A stretch of DNA of 64,000 bases from Pleionea sp. CnH1-48. GTDB taxonomy: Bacteria; Pseudomonadota; Gammaproteobacteria; Enterobacterales; Kangiellaceae. The notes beneath the pieces are model-generated. The model was not told the DNA's origin. It saw only the letters and a list, made by a program, of their open reading frames with translations, and ran no database searches. Numbering within the stretch: position 1 is the stretch's first letter; the number at the start of each line of letters is the position of its first letter. A program made the translations under genes and the position numbers. The DNA lies in contig NZ_JAMXSB010000008.1 in NCBI RefSeq assembly GCF_024124665.1, positions 62,001-126,000 of the forward strand, in the 5' to 3' direction. This document shows, in pieces, positions 8,339 through 18,942 of the stretch.

Positions 8339-9346
8339 TTACACCTGGTAAAACTCGCGATACCAGCTCACAAAGCGCGCAATTCCTTCTTTAACAGAAG
8401 TATTCGGTCTAAAGCCCGTCACGCTTTCTAGCTCAGATACATCGGCGCAAGTTGAAGGTACATCACCCGCCTGCATCGGCATCAAGTTTTTGATCGCTTT
8501 TTTACCAACGGCTTCTTCAATGGCTTCAACAAAATCCATCAATTTAACCGGGTTGTTGTTGCCGATATTGAATACGCGATAGTTACAGTAGCTAGTCGCA
8601 GGATCGGGTTTATCACCACTCCATTCTGGATTTGCTCCAGGAGGATTATCCATAGAACGTACGACACCTTCAACAATATCATCGACGTAAGTGAAATCTC
8701 GGATCATATCGCCATTGTTGAAAATATCGATAGGCGTGCCTTCGATGATTCCCTTGGTAAACAAGAACAAGGCCATATCGGGACGTCCCCAGGGACCATA
8801 CACAGTGAAGAAGCGCAGCCCCGTGGTTTTCATACCATATAAATGAGAGTAGCTATGGGCCATCAGCTCATTAGACTTTTTACTGGCAGCGTACAATGAG
8901 ACAGGATGATCAACATTATGATGCTCAGAAAACGGCTGTAAGGTATTAGCGCCATACACCGAACTCGATGAAGCATACACCAGATGATTCACATTATTGT
9001 GGCGGCATCCCTCAAGGATATTCAGTGTTCCAATGATATTGGATTCCATATACACATGGGGATTTTCCAATGAGTAGCGAACACCCGCTTGCGCTGCTAA
9101 ATGAATAACGTTATCAAAGCCTTCTTTCTTAAATAGCTCTGCCATACCGTCTTTATCGGCAACATCCATTTTCACAAAAGAAAAGCGTTCATTTTTTTGC
9201 AAGCGTTCAAGACGAGCTTCTTTCAAGCGAACGTCGTAGTAATCATTAATATTATCGAGACCAACAACCTCGTCGCCACGACTTAACAAATACTGACTTA
9301 CATTAGAACCAATAAAGCCGGCAGCACCAGTAACTAAAACTTTCAT
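8339..9346 (-). CDS. NAD-dependent nucleotide-sugar epimerase (UDP-glucuronate 4-epimerase type)
   Basis: 335 residues, extended SDR family. The N-terminus [15 protein letters not shown] is the NAD-binding Rossmann loop, with [16 protein letters not shown] after it as in UDP-glucuronate epimerases of capsule loci. The catalytic set is Ser126-129, Tyr152 and Lys156 (SLYAASK). It lies 26 bp downstream of the TviB-type dehydrogenase, so the two probably act in series: oxidation of a UDP-sugar to a uronic acid, then C4 epimerisation. No glycosyltransferase, flippase or export gene lies nearby, so the destination polysaccharide is encoded elsewhere. Exact substrate (GlcA or GlcNAcA) is not decided by sequence reading. 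Confidence 0.9.
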   Translation of the reverse strand: MKVLVTGAAGFIGSNVSQYLLSRGDEVVGLDNINDYYDVRLKEARLERLQKNERFSFVKMDVADKDGMAELFKKEGFDNVIHLAAQAGVRYSLENPHVYMESNIIGTLNILEGCRHNNVNHLVYASSSSVYGANTLQPFSEHHNVDHPVSLYAASKKSNELMAHSYSHLYGMKTTGLRFFTVYGPWGRPDMALFLFTKGIIEGTPIDIFNNGDMIRDFTYVDDIVEGVVRSMDNPPGANPEWSGDKPDPATSYCNYRVFNIGNNNPVKLMDFVEAIEEAVGKKAIKNLMPMQAGDVPSTCADVSELESVTGFRPNTSVKEGIARFVSWYREFYQV

Positions 9347-9372
9347 CGAATAACCCTTCGCTTATGCTTTTC

Positions 9373-10659
9373 TTACAAACGCCATAATTTTAATGCTGTT
9401 TCAGCAAAATGTTCACGACTGAAGACACCCTTCACATCATAAACATGACCGGTCTCAGCCATCATGTTTTTAATACTTTGCATTGATAACTCACGATACT
9501 CTTTATGAGCAACGGCAACGAAAGCCAAATCAATATTTTTTAACTGTTCGTCATTAACGAGCTCAACGCCATACTCTTCTTTCGCTTCCGCGCTGTCAGC
9601 CATAGGATCATGCACCAAAGGCTGAATACCATAAGTCTGCAACTCATGGATAATATCGATAACTTTTGAATTTCTTAAGTCAGGACAATCTTCTTTAAAA
9701 GTAAGTCCTAATACAGCAATACGGGCAGAGTTAATGTCTTTGCCATCAAGAATTAACTTTTTAATTCCTGACTGTGCAATATGAGCACCCATGCCATCAT
9801 TGATTCTACGCCCAGACAAAATAACTTCGGGGTGATGACCCACAAGCTCAGCTTTATGGGTTAAGTAGTAAGGATCGACACCGATACAATGTCCACCAAC
9901 CAGTCCAGGACGGAAAGGTAAGAAATTCCATTTGGTTCCTGCTGCTTCCAACACATCTAACGTATCAATATCCATACGCCCAAAGATAATCGCCAGCTCA
10001 TTCATCAAAGAAATGTTCAGATCTCGCTGAGTGTTTTCGATCACTTTAGCGGCTTCTGCCACTTTGATCGTTGTCGCCTTATGAACACCGGCCGTCACAA
10101 CACTGGAATAGACATCAGCAACAATCTCCAAGGTCTCTGCATCCATCCCAGATACGACTTTGGTAATTTTGGTAAAGGTGTGCTCTTTATCACCAGGATT
10201 GATTCGCTCAGGAGAGTAACCTACGGTAAAGTCAACACCACACTTAAGGCCCGATTCACGTTCTAAAATAGGCACACAATCTTCTTCAGTTGCACCGGGA
10301 TACACTGTCGATTCAAAAACAACAATGTCTCCTTTCTTCAGTTGTCCACCAACGGTTTTAGAAGCCGCTAACATTGGGCGCAAATCGGGCTGACGAGCCT
10401 CATTGATAGGCGTTGGTACAGCAACAATATGAAAATCCGCCTTACGCAAATCCTCTGCATGACAAGAGAATAAGATATCCGCCTCTTTCAGCTCACTCGA
10501 CTCAACTTCTAAGGTGCGATCATGACCTGTTTTTAACTCTTCAATGCGCTCCTGATTTACATCGAAGCCAATTACCTGCTGAGATCTGCCAAAAGCCACT
10601 GCCACGGGCAATCCAACATAACCTAGTCCAACAACGGAAACTTTTCTATTGTGAGCCAT
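9373..10659 (-). CDS. tviB: UDP-N-acetylglucosamine/galactosamine 6-dehydrogenase (TviB type)
   Basis: 428 residues, the usual length of the TviB/WbpA group of UDP-sugar dehydrogenases. The NAD-binding start is VSVVGLGYVGLPVAVAFG. The middle has EAAKVIENTQRDLNISLMNE. The catalytic cysteine is C258 in GGHCIGVDPYYLT. The C-terminal UDP-binding domain carries GLTFKEDCPDLRNSK. The enzyme oxidises C6 of a UDP-N-acetylhexosamine with two NAD+ to give the uronic acid used in acidic surface polysaccharides. It is transcribed with the epimerase downstream. The 200-bp region upstream, shared divergently with the RDD gene, holds an imperfect TACTGGCTAA/TTAACCAGTA inverted repeat (10712-10752). Confidence 0.9.
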   Translation of the reverse strand: MAHNRKVSVVGLGYVGLPVAVAFGRSQQVIGFDVNQERIEELKTGHDRTLEVESSELKEADILFSCHAEDLRKADFHIVAVPTPINEARQPDLRPMLAASKTVGGQLKKGDIVVFESTVYPGATEEDCVPILERESGLKCGVDFTVGYSPERINPGDKEHTFTKITKVVSGMDAETLEIVADVYSSVVTAGVHKATTIKVAEAAKVIENTQRDLNISLMNELAIIFGRMDIDTLDVLEAAGTKWNFLPFRPGLVGGHCIGVDPYYLTHKAELVGHHPEVILSGRRINDGMGAHIAQSGIKKLILDGKDINSARIAVLGLTFKEDCPDLRNSKVIDIIHELQTYGIQPLVHDPMADSAEAKEEYGVELVNDEQLKNIDLAFVAVAHKEYRELSMQSIKNMMAETGHVYDVKGVFSREHFAETALKLWRL

Positions 10660-10860
10660 ACTCTCTTCCTAAATCTGGCTGATATTAAGTAATAAGTAGA
10701 AGAACATCATTACTGGCTAAAAAAACATCGTTTCTTATGCTTAACCAGTAGTTTCCCTACCTATCTATCGAAATGACGCGAATTGTACCACGCTCTGGTT
10801 GAAAATGGCTCGTTTTGATACACTAAAACGCTGATTCTTTTTTGCGACTCAACTAACTTC

Positions 10861-11355
10861 ATGACAACACCCTCTAATAAGCTTCAAGTTTCACCTGCCA
10901 GCCCCTGGAAACGTCTCTTTGCGTGGGTTTATGACCTATTACCAGCATTTGGCGTATTGGTATTATTTATGATTGTGGGTTTAGCCATCACTAGCCTGAT
11001 TGGTCATTTATTCGGCGTTGCTTTTCACGACGTCTCTGTCGCTTTGAGAAATCATCCACTATGGATACTCTATCTTGCAGGCAGCGTTAGCTACTACTAC
11101 CTATGGTGTTGGCAAAAAGCGGGGCAAACCGTCGGCCACAGAACCTGGCGCATTAAGTTAGTACGAGCAGACGGTCAATTACTCAGCTGGAAAGACGCCT
11201 TCTTGCGAGGCTTACTATCATGCGGTGGCATTGCCAATCTCTGGGCGTTTTTTGATGGTGAAAACCGAGGATGGCATGATGTCATCATGGACACCTACGT
11301 TGTCCAACTGCCAAAGATGGAAAAAACTGCCGAAGAAAAGAAGCCATTGATTTAG
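10861..11355 (+). CDS. RDD family membrane protein
   Basis: 164 residues with three hydrophobic segments (about 22-50, 68-85 and a weaker one near 115-130). The RDD signature is present in modified form: RLFAWVYD in the first helix, then GQTVGHRTWRIKLVRADG and a final ENRGWHDVIMDTYVV. RDD proteins are small integral membrane proteins; some have been linked to ion transport, most are undefined. It faces the lptG gene tail to tail and has no obvious Shine-Dalgarno sequence before ATG 10861. Confidence 0.85.
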   Translation: MTTPSNKLQVSPASPWKRLFAWVYDLLPAFGVLVLFMIVGLAITSLIGHLFGVAFHDVSVALRNHPLWILYLAGSVSYYYLWCWQKAGQTVGHRTWRIKLVRADGQLLSWKDAFLRGLLSCGGIANLWAFFDGENRGWHDVIMDTYVVQLPKMEKTAEEKKPLI

Positions 11356-11395
11356 CCAACGACACGTTGGCTACTCCATAAGCATTCACTTCAAT

Positions 11396-12469
11396 TTAGC
11401 TGGCCCGCTTCAGCAGAAAAATCGCAATGCCGCCAAATAGTAATAATGGCATCATCGCCCCTAAAAACGGAGGCAGGTTATAAACCAAACTGATGGGACC
11501 AAAAAACTGGCTGGCAATATGGAATGCAAAACCTACGACAATGCCAGACATCAAACGCGCGCCCATACTGACTGAACGCATAGGGCCAAAAATAAATGAG
11601 CTGGCAAGCACCATCATGACAATCAATGCGATGGGTTGTGCAACTTTACGCCAAAAAGCCAGTTGGTAACGTCCAGCGTCCAGCTGATTATTTTCCAGAT
11701 AATCCTGATACTCTAACAACCCAGCCAAATTCAACATCTCAGGCTCTACCGTCAGCACATCAACATGCTGTGGATCAAGCTCTCCCTCCCACATGTACAC
11801 ACTGTGAGTCTGTTGCTCAATTTCTGTTTCACCCGGCTTTCGACTAACAGCATTTTGTAACACCCAGGTTTGCTGATTAAAAAAGGCTTCTGGGCTTGAC
11901 ACCATCTCAAGCAAACGGGCTTTGTTATCGAGTCGAAATAATGTGACACCGACTAATTCATCACTGGAAACAATGCGCTTAATATGCAAGATATCATTTT
12001 GACTGCGAGCCCAAACACCAGTTTTTGACTGAGTGATATGACCGCCACTGATTTCTGCCGCACGCAACTGTTGAGCTTCTCGACTAGCCACTGGGGCAAT
12101 AAACTCTCCGACAATAATGATGATAAACATCAACACCAAGGTCGCTTTAAGTGTACTGCCAACAATACTTTGAGTTTTAATGCCAATAGCGCGCATTACC
12201 GTTAGTTCTGACTGACTTGACATAACACCCAACGCAGATAGCCCACCAATCAACACCGACATCGGAAACAACTCATAAATACGTGCTGGGATCAGCAACA
12301 ACACATAATAGGTCGCATCAATAAATTCGTAGTTGCCCTTGCCGAGATCACCCGTTTCATCCAGCAAAGAAAACAAGGTTCTCAATCCAACCAGTATCAA
12401 TAAAGTAAAGGTCACACTAGTGATCACATTTCGCGCGATGTACTTATCCAGAATAGACAACTTATTCAT
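11396..12469 (-). CDS. lptG: LPS export ABC transporter permease LptG
   Basis: 357 residues (E. coli 360). It has the YjgP/YjgQ layout: two N-terminal helices (TSVTFTLLILVGLRTLFSLL and a segment near 55-85), a third at about 100-125, a periplasmic beta-jellyroll middle, and three C-terminal helices ending LLLFGGIAIFLLKRAS. With LptF it forms the inner-membrane channel that LptB powers to extract lipopolysaccharide and pass it to LptC. The start overlaps the end of lptF by eight bases (ATGAATAA), the standard coupled arrangement. lptF precedes lptG, so this is the second gene of the operon. Confidence 0.93.
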   Translation of the reverse strand: MNKLSILDKYIARNVITSVTFTLLILVGLRTLFSLLDETGDLGKGNYEFIDATYYVLLLIPARIYELFPMSVLIGGLSALGVMSSQSELTVMRAIGIKTQSIVGSTLKATLVLMFIIIIVGEFIAPVASREAQQLRAAEISGGHITQSKTGVWARSQNDILHIKRIVSSDELVGVTLFRLDNKARLLEMVSSPEAFFNQQTWVLQNAVSRKPGETEIEQQTHSVYMWEGELDPQHVDVLTVEPEMLNLAGLLEYQDYLENNQLDAGRYQLAFWRKVAQPIALIVMMVLASSFIFGPMRSVSMGARLMSGIVVGFAFHIASQFFGPISLVYNLPPFLGAMMPLLLFGGIAIFLLKRAS

Positions 12470-13574
12470 TAGCCTCTCCCTTCACAGACACCACCTTCTT
12501 CCTCTTTATCTTTTTATGTTGTGAGCGATACTGCCACAAAGTGAATACCGCCAGCAGACCATGAATCCACCAAAAACCAAGAACGCCAGGCACCTTGCCA
12601 TCTTCAATCGCACCTCGAGTTGCCAGCATCAGAACGGCGTAAGACATATAAATGATAATCGCCGGAAGCATGCGAGCAAACTTACCCTGCCGCGGTTGAA
12701 CTCTGGATAAAGGAACCGCAAGCAATGCCAACAAAGGAATACTGATTGGAACAGACAAACGCCAGTGAATTTCGGCCCAATGCTCGTCAGACAGCTCTTG
12801 CAACAAGGTTGTCGTTGCGACCGCTTTTACTTTAAGACGACGCTGACTTTTATCTTGCTCTGGGATATTCATAAAGTAGCGAGCAAACTCGGTTAGCGTC
12901 CATTCTCCACCCTGCCCAGGTATTTGATAAGAAACCCCGTTATTAAGCACCAGAAAATGCTGACCCGTTTTTTCATCCTGCCAATAATTTCCCTGCTCCG
13001 CGCTAACTAACGCCCAGGGTAATTCTTTTTCTTCATCCGCTAAACGAGCAAAAAAGACCTGCTTGAACTCTCCGTCTTCACCATTTTCCGCCACATACAT
13101 AATGCCTTTTTTGTCGGCGGTTTCCTGAAAACGTCCAGCTCCCAACAACCTTAATTCTGAACCAGAATCTTGCAACGAGAGCAATTGCTGCTGAGTTTGA
13201 ATCGACCAGGGCGTTAAAAAGAGCGTTAAAACCGATGCGACCAGTGCCAGGCCAATAATGGACGGTGCGATAAAGCGCGCCAGCATTTTATCGCCTACGC
13301 CTAAGCTACGGGTTACGACCAGCTCGTTATCAACGTACAAACGACCAAAGGCCAACAAAATCCCCAGAAAAAACGCCAAAGGTAAAAGAAAGCCAATCAG
13401 CGCAGGAACTTGCAAACCAACCAATGACAGCAACACATCCGATGCTATTTTGCCCTCAACGGCATCCCCCAAAAAGCGGACGAAGCGTTGGCTCAAAAAA
13501 ATCAACATCAAGATAAATGTGATAGAGAGAGTAGAAGATAATACTGCTTTGTTAAGATATCGCCTTAGTCGCAC
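12462..13574 (-). CDS. lptF: LPS export ABC transporter permease LptF
   Basis: 370 residues (E. coli 366). The N-terminus LRRYLNKAVLSSTLSITFILMLIFLSQRFVRFL and GFLLPLAFFLGILLAFGRLY are typical LptF helices. A periplasmic domain of about 140 residues follows, then the helices around WRLSVPISIPLLALLAVPLSRVQPRQGKF. It is the first gene of the lptFG operon and is divergent from pepA across 257 bp, the order seen in many gammaproteobacteria. The C-terminal tail is strongly basic (HKKIKRKKVVSVKG). Confidence 0.93.
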   Translation of the reverse strand: MRLRRYLNKAVLSSTLSITFILMLIFLSQRFVRFLGDAVEGKIASDVLLSLVGLQVPALIGFLLPLAFFLGILLAFGRLYVDNELVVTRSLGVGDKMLARFIAPSIIGLALVASVLTLFLTPWSIQTQQQLLSLQDSGSELRLLGAGRFQETADKKGIMYVAENGEDGEFKQVFFARLADEEKELPWALVSAEQGNYWQDEKTGQHFLVLNNGVSYQIPGQGGEWTLTEFARYFMNIPEQDKSQRRLKVKAVATTTLLQELSDEHWAEIHWRLSVPISIPLLALLAVPLSRVQPRQGKFARMLPAIIIYMSYAVLMLATRGAIEDGKVPGVLGFWWIHGLLAVFTLWQYRSQHKKIKRKKVVSVKGEANE

Positions 13575-13760
13575 GAAAACTGCCCTATATCATTAAATCC
13601 ACCACGAAAAGACCAAACACCAGCCCTCACCAAGCCCACTCCTGTTATCTAGCCGGGCAATTTAGAGGCATTGTCGAAAAGACTAATAAAACTTATACTT
13701 TTGGTGAACTTTCATTGGTTTTGGTCTAAAATCGGTATTTTTAGACGTTATTCGTTCAAT

Positions 13761-13794
13761 AAGCACCTAATATAACATGAAAAAATAGGTGCTT
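13761..13794 (+). promoter_or_regulatory. Hairpin in the pepA leader
   Basis: AAGCACCTA (13761-13769) and TAGGTGCTT (13786-13794) form a perfect 9-bp stem with a 16-base AT-rich loop, 37 bases before the pepA start. No U-tract follows, so it is not a simple terminator. It could be an RNA structure in the leader or a protein-binding palindrome. Confidence 0.4.
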
Positions 13795-13831
13795 CTAAGT
13801 TATTTCACGAGTAAACATTAGAGGAACTCGC

Positions 13832-15337
13832 ATGGAGTTTAGTGTAAAAAGCGGCAGTCCTGAAAAGCAACGTAGTGCCTGCATCGTCATTGGTGTTTTT
13901 GAACCACGCAAGCTTAGCCAGGTTGGCGAACAGCTGGATGAAGTCAGCGAAGGCTACATCAGTAATATCTTGCGTCGTGGCGATCTTGAAGGAAAACTAG
14001 GTCAGGTATTATTGCTTCACAATGTCCCCAATACCCTATGTGATCGCGTACTGCTGATCGGCTGTGGAAAAGAACGCGACTTTGGTGATAGCCAATACAA
14101 AAAAGTAATGGCCAAAGCCATTACCACATTAAACGAAACGGGTTCTATGGAAGCGGTATGCTTTTTGAGCGAACTCAACGTCAAAGGCCGCGATATTTAC
14201 TGGAAAGTAAAACACGCTGTTGAAGCGACTCAAGATTGCCTTTATACCTTTGACACATTAAAGAGCAAGACCGACACCGCGCGACGTCCGCTGCGCAAAC
14301 TTATTTTTAATGTGACAACCCGCCGCGATCTGACTCTTGGAGAACAGGCCATTAGCGCAGGGCTGGCCGTTGCAGAAGGTGTAAAGTTCGCAAAAGATCT
14401 GGGCAATATGCCACCGAACATCTGCCATCCCACCTACTTGGCCGAGCAAGCAGAAAAAATCGCTGCCGAAAACGACAAGATTGATTGCAATATTCTCGAA
14501 GAAGAGGATATGCGCGAGTTGGGCATGGGTGCGTTCTTGGCTGTCAGCCAAGGCTCCGCACAACCAGGCAAACTGATCTGCCTGGAGTACAAAGGCGCCA
14601 CCGATCCGAACCAACAACCTATCGTACTGGTTGGTAAGGGACTGACCTTTGATAGCGGCGGTATTTCGATTAAGCCAAGCGAAGGCATGGACGAAATGAA
14701 ATTCGACATGGGTGGCTCTGCGGGTGTCTTCGGTGCTTTCGTTGCGGCAACTCAACTGGATTTGCCGATTAACCTGGTTATGGCAGTAGCTGCCGCAGAA
14801 AATATGCCGAGCGGAAACGCTTGTCGTCCAGGTGATGTAGTCACCACCATGAGCGGACAAACCGTAGAAATTCTAAACACCGATGCCGAAGGTCGTCTGG
14901 TACTTTGCGACACCCTAACCTACGTAGAAAAATACGACCCAGATGTTGTGATTGACGTTGCAACCCTGACAGGTGCTTGCGTTATTGCCCTTGGTGCTCA
15001 TGCTTCAGGTCTTTTAAGCACTCACAACCCGCTGGCTCACGATCTGCTTAATGCTGGCGAAGCAGCTGGTGATCGCGCATGGCGCTTACCACTGTGGGAC
15101 GAATACCAGGAACAACTCAACACCAATTTCGCAGATATGGCTAATATCGGTGGACGTCCTGCAGGCACCATTACCGCGGGATGTTTCCTGGCTCGTTATA
15201 CCAAGAAGTATCACTGGGCTCACCTGGATGTTGCAGGAACAGCCTGGAAGAGTGGCAAAGCTAAGGGGTCTACTGGACGTCCAGTTCCATTACTGACCCA
15301 ATACCTGATTGACCGCTCACAAAGTAAATCTGCTTAA
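13832..15337 (+). CDS. pepA: Leucyl aminopeptidase (multifunctional PepA/CarP/XerA type)
   Basis: 501 residues (E. coli 503). M17 family cytosolic aminopeptidase with two metal ions. The core is intact: [16 protein letters not shown] with the metal-binding Lys and Asp, [12 protein letters not shown], and N349-TDAEGRL with metal ligands Asp351 and Glu353. E. coli PepA also binds DNA in Xer recombination and in carAB control; whether this one does is unknown. AGAGGA stands before the ATG. holC begins 10 bases after the stop, so the two are cotranscribed. The divergent lptFG neighbourhood supports the ortholog call. Confidence 0.95.
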   Translation: MEFSVKSGSPEKQRSACIVIGVFEPRKLSQVGEQLDEVSEGYISNILRRGDLEGKLGQVLLLHNVPNTLCDRVLLIGCGKERDFGDSQYKKVMAKAITTLNETGSMEAVCFLSELNVKGRDIYWKVKHAVEATQDCLYTFDTLKSKTDTARRPLRKLIFNVTTRRDLTLGEQAISAGLAVAEGVKFAKDLGNMPPNICHPTYLAEQAEKIAAENDKIDCNILEEEDMRELGMGAFLAVSQGSAQPGKLICLEYKGATDPNQQPIVLVGKGLTFDSGGISIKPSEGMDEMKFDMGGSAGVFGAFVAATQLDLPINLVMAVAAAENMPSGNACRPGDVVTTMSGQTVEILNTDAEGRLVLCDTLTYVEKYDPDVVIDVATLTGACVIALGAHASGLLSTHNPLAHDLLNAGEAAGDRAWRLPLWDEYQEQLNTNFADMANIGGRPAGTITAGCFLARYTKKYHWAHLDVAGTAWKSGKAKGSTGRPVPLLTQYLIDRSQSKSA

Positions 15338-15347
15338 GACATATCTT

Positions 15348-15773
15348 ATGACGAAAGTGGAGTTTTACATTCTACAGGACGAAAAGCCCCATGCGGCTTT
15401 TCGTCGCGCTGTAGAGCTTATTCAAAATGTTTACAACGACAACAAGCGTGTTTTTGTTCATACTCAGGATCAACGTGCCGCTGAACGCATGGATGAGCTG
15501 CTATGGACTCACGAAGCCAATAGCTTTTTGCCTCATTTAATCAGTGGCGAAGCCTCGGGGTTACTCCCTCCGATCCAAATTGGTTATGGACAGGAACCCG
15601 AAATCCGACCGGACGTGCTGATTAACCTGTCTGATGAAATCCCACGATTTCATGGTCAATTTGCTACGGTTGTCGAATTTGCCCACGGTGACGAAGACAC
15701 CAAAGCAAAAGCCAGAGAACGTTTTAAATACTATCGTGATCGAGGCTACCCTCTACAGCACTTTCAGGGATAA
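15348..15773 (+). CDS. holC: DNA polymerase III subunit chi
   Basis: 141 residues (E. coli 147). The ATG at 15348 gives the normal HolC start TKVEFYILQD; the open frame goes back to 15309 inside pepA. Characteristic segments are RAVELIQNVYNDNKRVFVHTQDQRAAERMDELLW, SFLPHLI and INLSDEIPRFHGQF. Chi links the clamp loader to SSB through the psi subunit. A psi-like gene is also in this window at 29899. The pepA-holC-valS order is conserved in gammaproteobacteria. Confidence 0.93.
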   Translation: MTKVEFYILQDEKPHAAFRRAVELIQNVYNDNKRVFVHTQDQRAAERMDELLWTHEANSFLPHLISGEASGLLPPIQIGYGQEPEIRPDVLINLSDEIPRFHGQFATVVEFAHGDEDTKAKARERFKYYRDRGYPLQHFQG

Positions 15774-16044
15774 AATCGTTCATAATATCGCCAGTCTCCG
15801 CTGGCGAACCTTTAATCTCATTTCCCTCGTCTCAATCCCTAAGACCATCAGCGCTCTCTCAACACAAACTCAACGTAAAATAGTTCACTATTAGCACTGG
15901 CTAGCTGCCGCAGGAAACCGTAGAATACGCGGTCTACTTGTATTCTATGTTCATTGAAAGACGATGGACATAAACATGGGGACTCGTCTGTCATTTGGCT
16001 TGGCGAAGAACTAATAACACCGACGGCACTAAGAGCTAAAGAGA
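15774..16044. other. Intergenic region between holC and valS
   Basis: 271 bp with no credible gene. TCGCCAG/CTGGCGA (15788-15807) makes a small hairpin after holC without a U-tract. The rest presumably contains the valS promoter and leader. I see no leader peptide rich in Val codons. Confidence 0.5.
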
Positions 16045-18879
16045 ATGGAAAAAGCATATAACCCGCAGAGCATTGAACAAAAATGGTACGACAACTGGGA
16101 GAAGAATAATTACTTCGCTCCATCAGGAGAAGGCAATCCTTATTGCATTCTAATACCACCACCCAATGTCACCGGCAGCCTGCACATGGGGCATGCTTTT
16201 CAACACACCATCATGGACACGCTTACTCGATACCATCGTATGAAAGGTGACAATACCTTATGGCAAACAGGAACAGACCATGCCGGTATCGCCACACAGA
16301 TGGTGGTAGAGCGCCAGTTGGCTGCCGCAAACATTAAGCGTCAGGATTTGGGTCGAGATGCGTTTATTGAAAAAGTCTGGGAGTGGAAGCATCAATCAGG
16401 TGGCACCATTACCCAGCAGATGCGTCGCCTGGGTAACTCTACCGACTGGAGTCGCGAAGCCTTTACCATGGATGACAATTGCTCCAATGCCGTTAAAGAA
16501 GTCTTTGTACGATTGTTTGATGAAGACATTATCTATCGTGGCAAACGCCTTGTTAACTGGGATCCTAAATTCCACACCGCGATTTCTGATCTGGAAGTAG
16601 AAAACCACGAAGAGAAAGGCTTCTTGTGGCATTTCCGCTATCCTCTGGCTAACGGCGCCAAAACAGCCGACGGCAAAGACTACATTGTAGTTGCAACAAC
16701 GCGTCCAGAAACCATGTTGGGTGATACAGCCGTTGCGGTCAATCCAGCCGACGAACGTTACAAAGAGCTGGTTGGCAAATCCGTCATGCTACCTCTTGTT
16801 AACCGCGAGATTCCTATCGTTGCCGACGACTACGTGGATATGGAGTTTGGAACAGGCTGTGTAAAAATTACGCCGGCACATGACTTCAATGATTACGATG
16901 TAGGTAAACGTCACAACATTGCTTTGGTCAATATTTTCTCTAAAGACGCCTCTATTCGAACAACAGCAGAAGCTTTTGACTATAAAGGCAAAACTTTAGA
17001 AGATTTCGATGGCAGGTTACCTGAAGGCTACCCTGGCCTGGATCGCTTTGATGCGCGTAAAAAAATCATCGCAGACTTCGAGCAAAAAGGTTTACTGGAT
17101 TCCATTAAAGATCACGTATTACAGGTACCACGTGGCGATCGTAGTAACGAAGTCGTAGAGCCCTTCTTAACGGATCAATGGTACGTTGCCGTTGAATCCC
17201 TGGCGAAACCAGCTATCGAAGCAGTAGAGCAAGGCGATATCAAATTTGTGCCAGAAAACTGGAGCAAAACCTACTTCCAGTGGATGTATAACCTACAAGA
17301 CTGGTGTATTAGCCGTCAGTTGTGGTGGGGTCACCGAATTCCAGCCTGGTACGATGCCGAAGGTAACGTTTATGTTGCCGAAGACGAAGCCTCTGTACGC
17401 AAAAAATATAATCTGGACGAGAGTGTTGAGCTTTCTCAAGACAATGACGTACTGGATACCTGGTTCTCTTCTGCTTTATGGCCATTTGCAACACTGGGCT
17501 GGCCAGAAGAAACCAAAGAGCTAGAAACCTTTGTTCCTTCATCGGTCCTTGTCACTGGCTTTGACATCATTTTCTTCTGGGTTGCCCGAATGATCATGAT
17601 GACGCTGAAGTTCACTGGCAAAGTTCCCTTTAAAGAAGTTTACATTACAGGTCTTATCCGCGACGAAAGCGGCGAGAAAATGTCTAAGTCTAAAGGTAAC
17701 GTGCTTGATCCTATCGATCTGATTGACGGTATCGATTTGGAGTCACTTGTCGAAAAGCGCACTGGCGGCATGATGCAGCCTCAGAAGGCAGAAAAAATTG
17801 CCAAGCGCACGCGCAAGCAGTTTGCTGACGGTATTGAATCTTACGGCACCGACGCTTTGCGCTTTACTTTCTGTGCGCTAGCCTCAACCAGCCGTGATAT
17901 TAATTTCGATCTGGGCCGCGTAGAAGGCTATCGAAACTTCTGTAATAAAATCTGGAATGCTGCACGCTTTGTATTAAGCAACACAGAAGGTGAAGATTGC
18001 GGACAAAACGGCGGCGAAATGGAACTGGCTCTTGCAGATCGCTGGATCTGGGGTCGACTACAAACCGCTATCGCTGATTACGAAAAACATATCACTGAAT
18101 ACCGTTTTGATTTGGCATCCAGCTCATTGTATGACTTTATCTGGAATGAATATTGTGGTTGGTATCTCGAGTTATCCAAACCCGTTTTATCCTCTGACGC
18201 AAGCAGCGACGCCGCCAAGCGCGGAACTCGACATACACTGGTGAACGTACTCGATAACATCTTACGCTTAGCGCACCCAATGATGCCTTTCTTAACAGAA
18301 GAAATTTGGCAACGTCTGGCTCCATTGGCAGGTAACGATGGCTCAACGATCATGACACAGAGCTTCCCAAGTTATGATGAGTCTCGAGTAGACTCAGCGG
18401 CGGTTGCCGATCTTGAATGGGTTAAGCTGGTCGTAGAAGGCGTGAGAAACATTCGTGGCGAAATGAACATCTCTCCCAAAACCACAGTGCCTTTGTTAGT
18501 ACACAACGGTAATGCCGAAGACAAACGACGCCTACAAGAAAACGAAACTTTCTTGTCAACGCTTGCCAAGATTGAGTCTATTCAGTGGACAGAAGCCGAC
18601 GATGAGTTGCCTATGGCGGCCACATCACTGGTTGGCGATATGGAAATACTCATTCCAATGGCAGGCTTAATCGATGTTGAAGCAGAAAAGGCACGCTTAA
18701 CCAAAGAGCTGGATAAAATTGGTAAAGAAAAAGCTCGCCTGGCTGGCAAACTGTCTAACCCGAACTTTGTTGATCGTGCACCCGAAGCGGTTGTTGCCAA
18801 AGAGAAAGAAAAACTGGCCGAAGTAGAAGGCGTTTTATCTAAACTGGAAGAACAAAAAGCTCAGTTAGACAATATGTAG
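16045..18879 (+). CDS. valS: Valyl-tRNA synthetase
   Basis: 944 residues (E. coli 951). Class I synthetase charging tRNA-Val. The HIGH-type motif is [13 protein letters not shown] (H47-H50) and KMSKS is at about 545-549 ([14 protein letters not shown]). Between them lies the CP1 editing domain with [15 protein letters not shown], which removes misactivated Thr. The anticodon-binding helical domain follows from about 640. The C-terminus (about 880-944) is a charged coiled coil ([23 protein letters not shown]), normal for ValRS. A terminator follows at 18902. Confidence 0.97.
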   Translation: MEKAYNPQSIEQKWYDNWEKNNYFAPSGEGNPYCILIPPPNVTGSLHMGHAFQHTIMDTLTRYHRMKGDNTLWQTGTDHAGIATQMVVERQLAAANIKRQDLGRDAFIEKVWEWKHQSGGTITQQMRRLGNSTDWSREAFTMDDNCSNAVKEVFVRLFDEDIIYRGKRLVNWDPKFHTAISDLEVENHEEKGFLWHFRYPLANGAKTADGKDYIVVATTRPETMLGDTAVAVNPADERYKELVGKSVMLPLVNREIPIVADDYVDMEFGTGCVKITPAHDFNDYDVGKRHNIALVNIFSKDASIRTTAEAFDYKGKTLEDFDGRLPEGYPGLDRFDARKKIIADFEQKGLLDSIKDHVLQVPRGDRSNEVVEPFLTDQWYVAVESLAKPAIEAVEQGDIKFVPENWSKTYFQWMYNLQDWCISRQLWWGHRIPAWYDAEGNVYVAEDEASVRKKYNLDESVELSQDNDVLDTWFSSALWPFATLGWPEETKELETFVPSSVLVTGFDIIFFWVARMIMMTLKFTGKVPFKEVYITGLIRDESGEKMSKSKGNVLDPIDLIDGIDLESLVEKRTGGMMQPQKAEKIAKRTRKQFADGIESYGTDALRFTFCALASTSRDINFDLGRVEGYRNFCNKIWNAARFVLSNTEGEDCGQNGGEMELALADRWIWGRLQTAIADYEKHITEYRFDLASSSLYDFIWNEYCGWYLELSKPVLSSDASSDAAKRGTRHTLVNVLDNILRLAHPMMPFLTEEIWQRLAPLAGNDGSTIMTQSFPSYDESRVDSAAVADLEWVKLVVEGVRNIRGEMNISPKTTVPLLVHNGNAEDKRRLQENETFLSTLAKIESIQWTEADDELPMAATSLVGDMEILIPMAGLIDVEAEKARLTKELDKIGKEKARLAGKLSNPNFVDRAPEAVVAKEKEKLAEVEGVLSKLEEQKAQLDNM

Positions 18880-18901
18880 TTGACTTAATCAACGCTCAAT
18901 A

Positions 18902-18936
18902 AAAAGCCACCGTTACTAAAAGTATCGGTGGCTTTT
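18902..18936. terminator. Bidirectional terminator between valS and the DUF5610 gene
   Basis: AAAAGCCACCG and CGGTGGCTTTT form an 11-bp stem with A/T runs at both sides, between two convergent genes. Confidence 0.85.
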
Positions 18937-18942
18937 GTTTAT

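Noticed and set aside
14258-14860. 200-residue minus-strand frame inside pepA
   Set aside because: Antisense shadow of a highly conserved gene, no ribosome-binding site, no recognisable domain.
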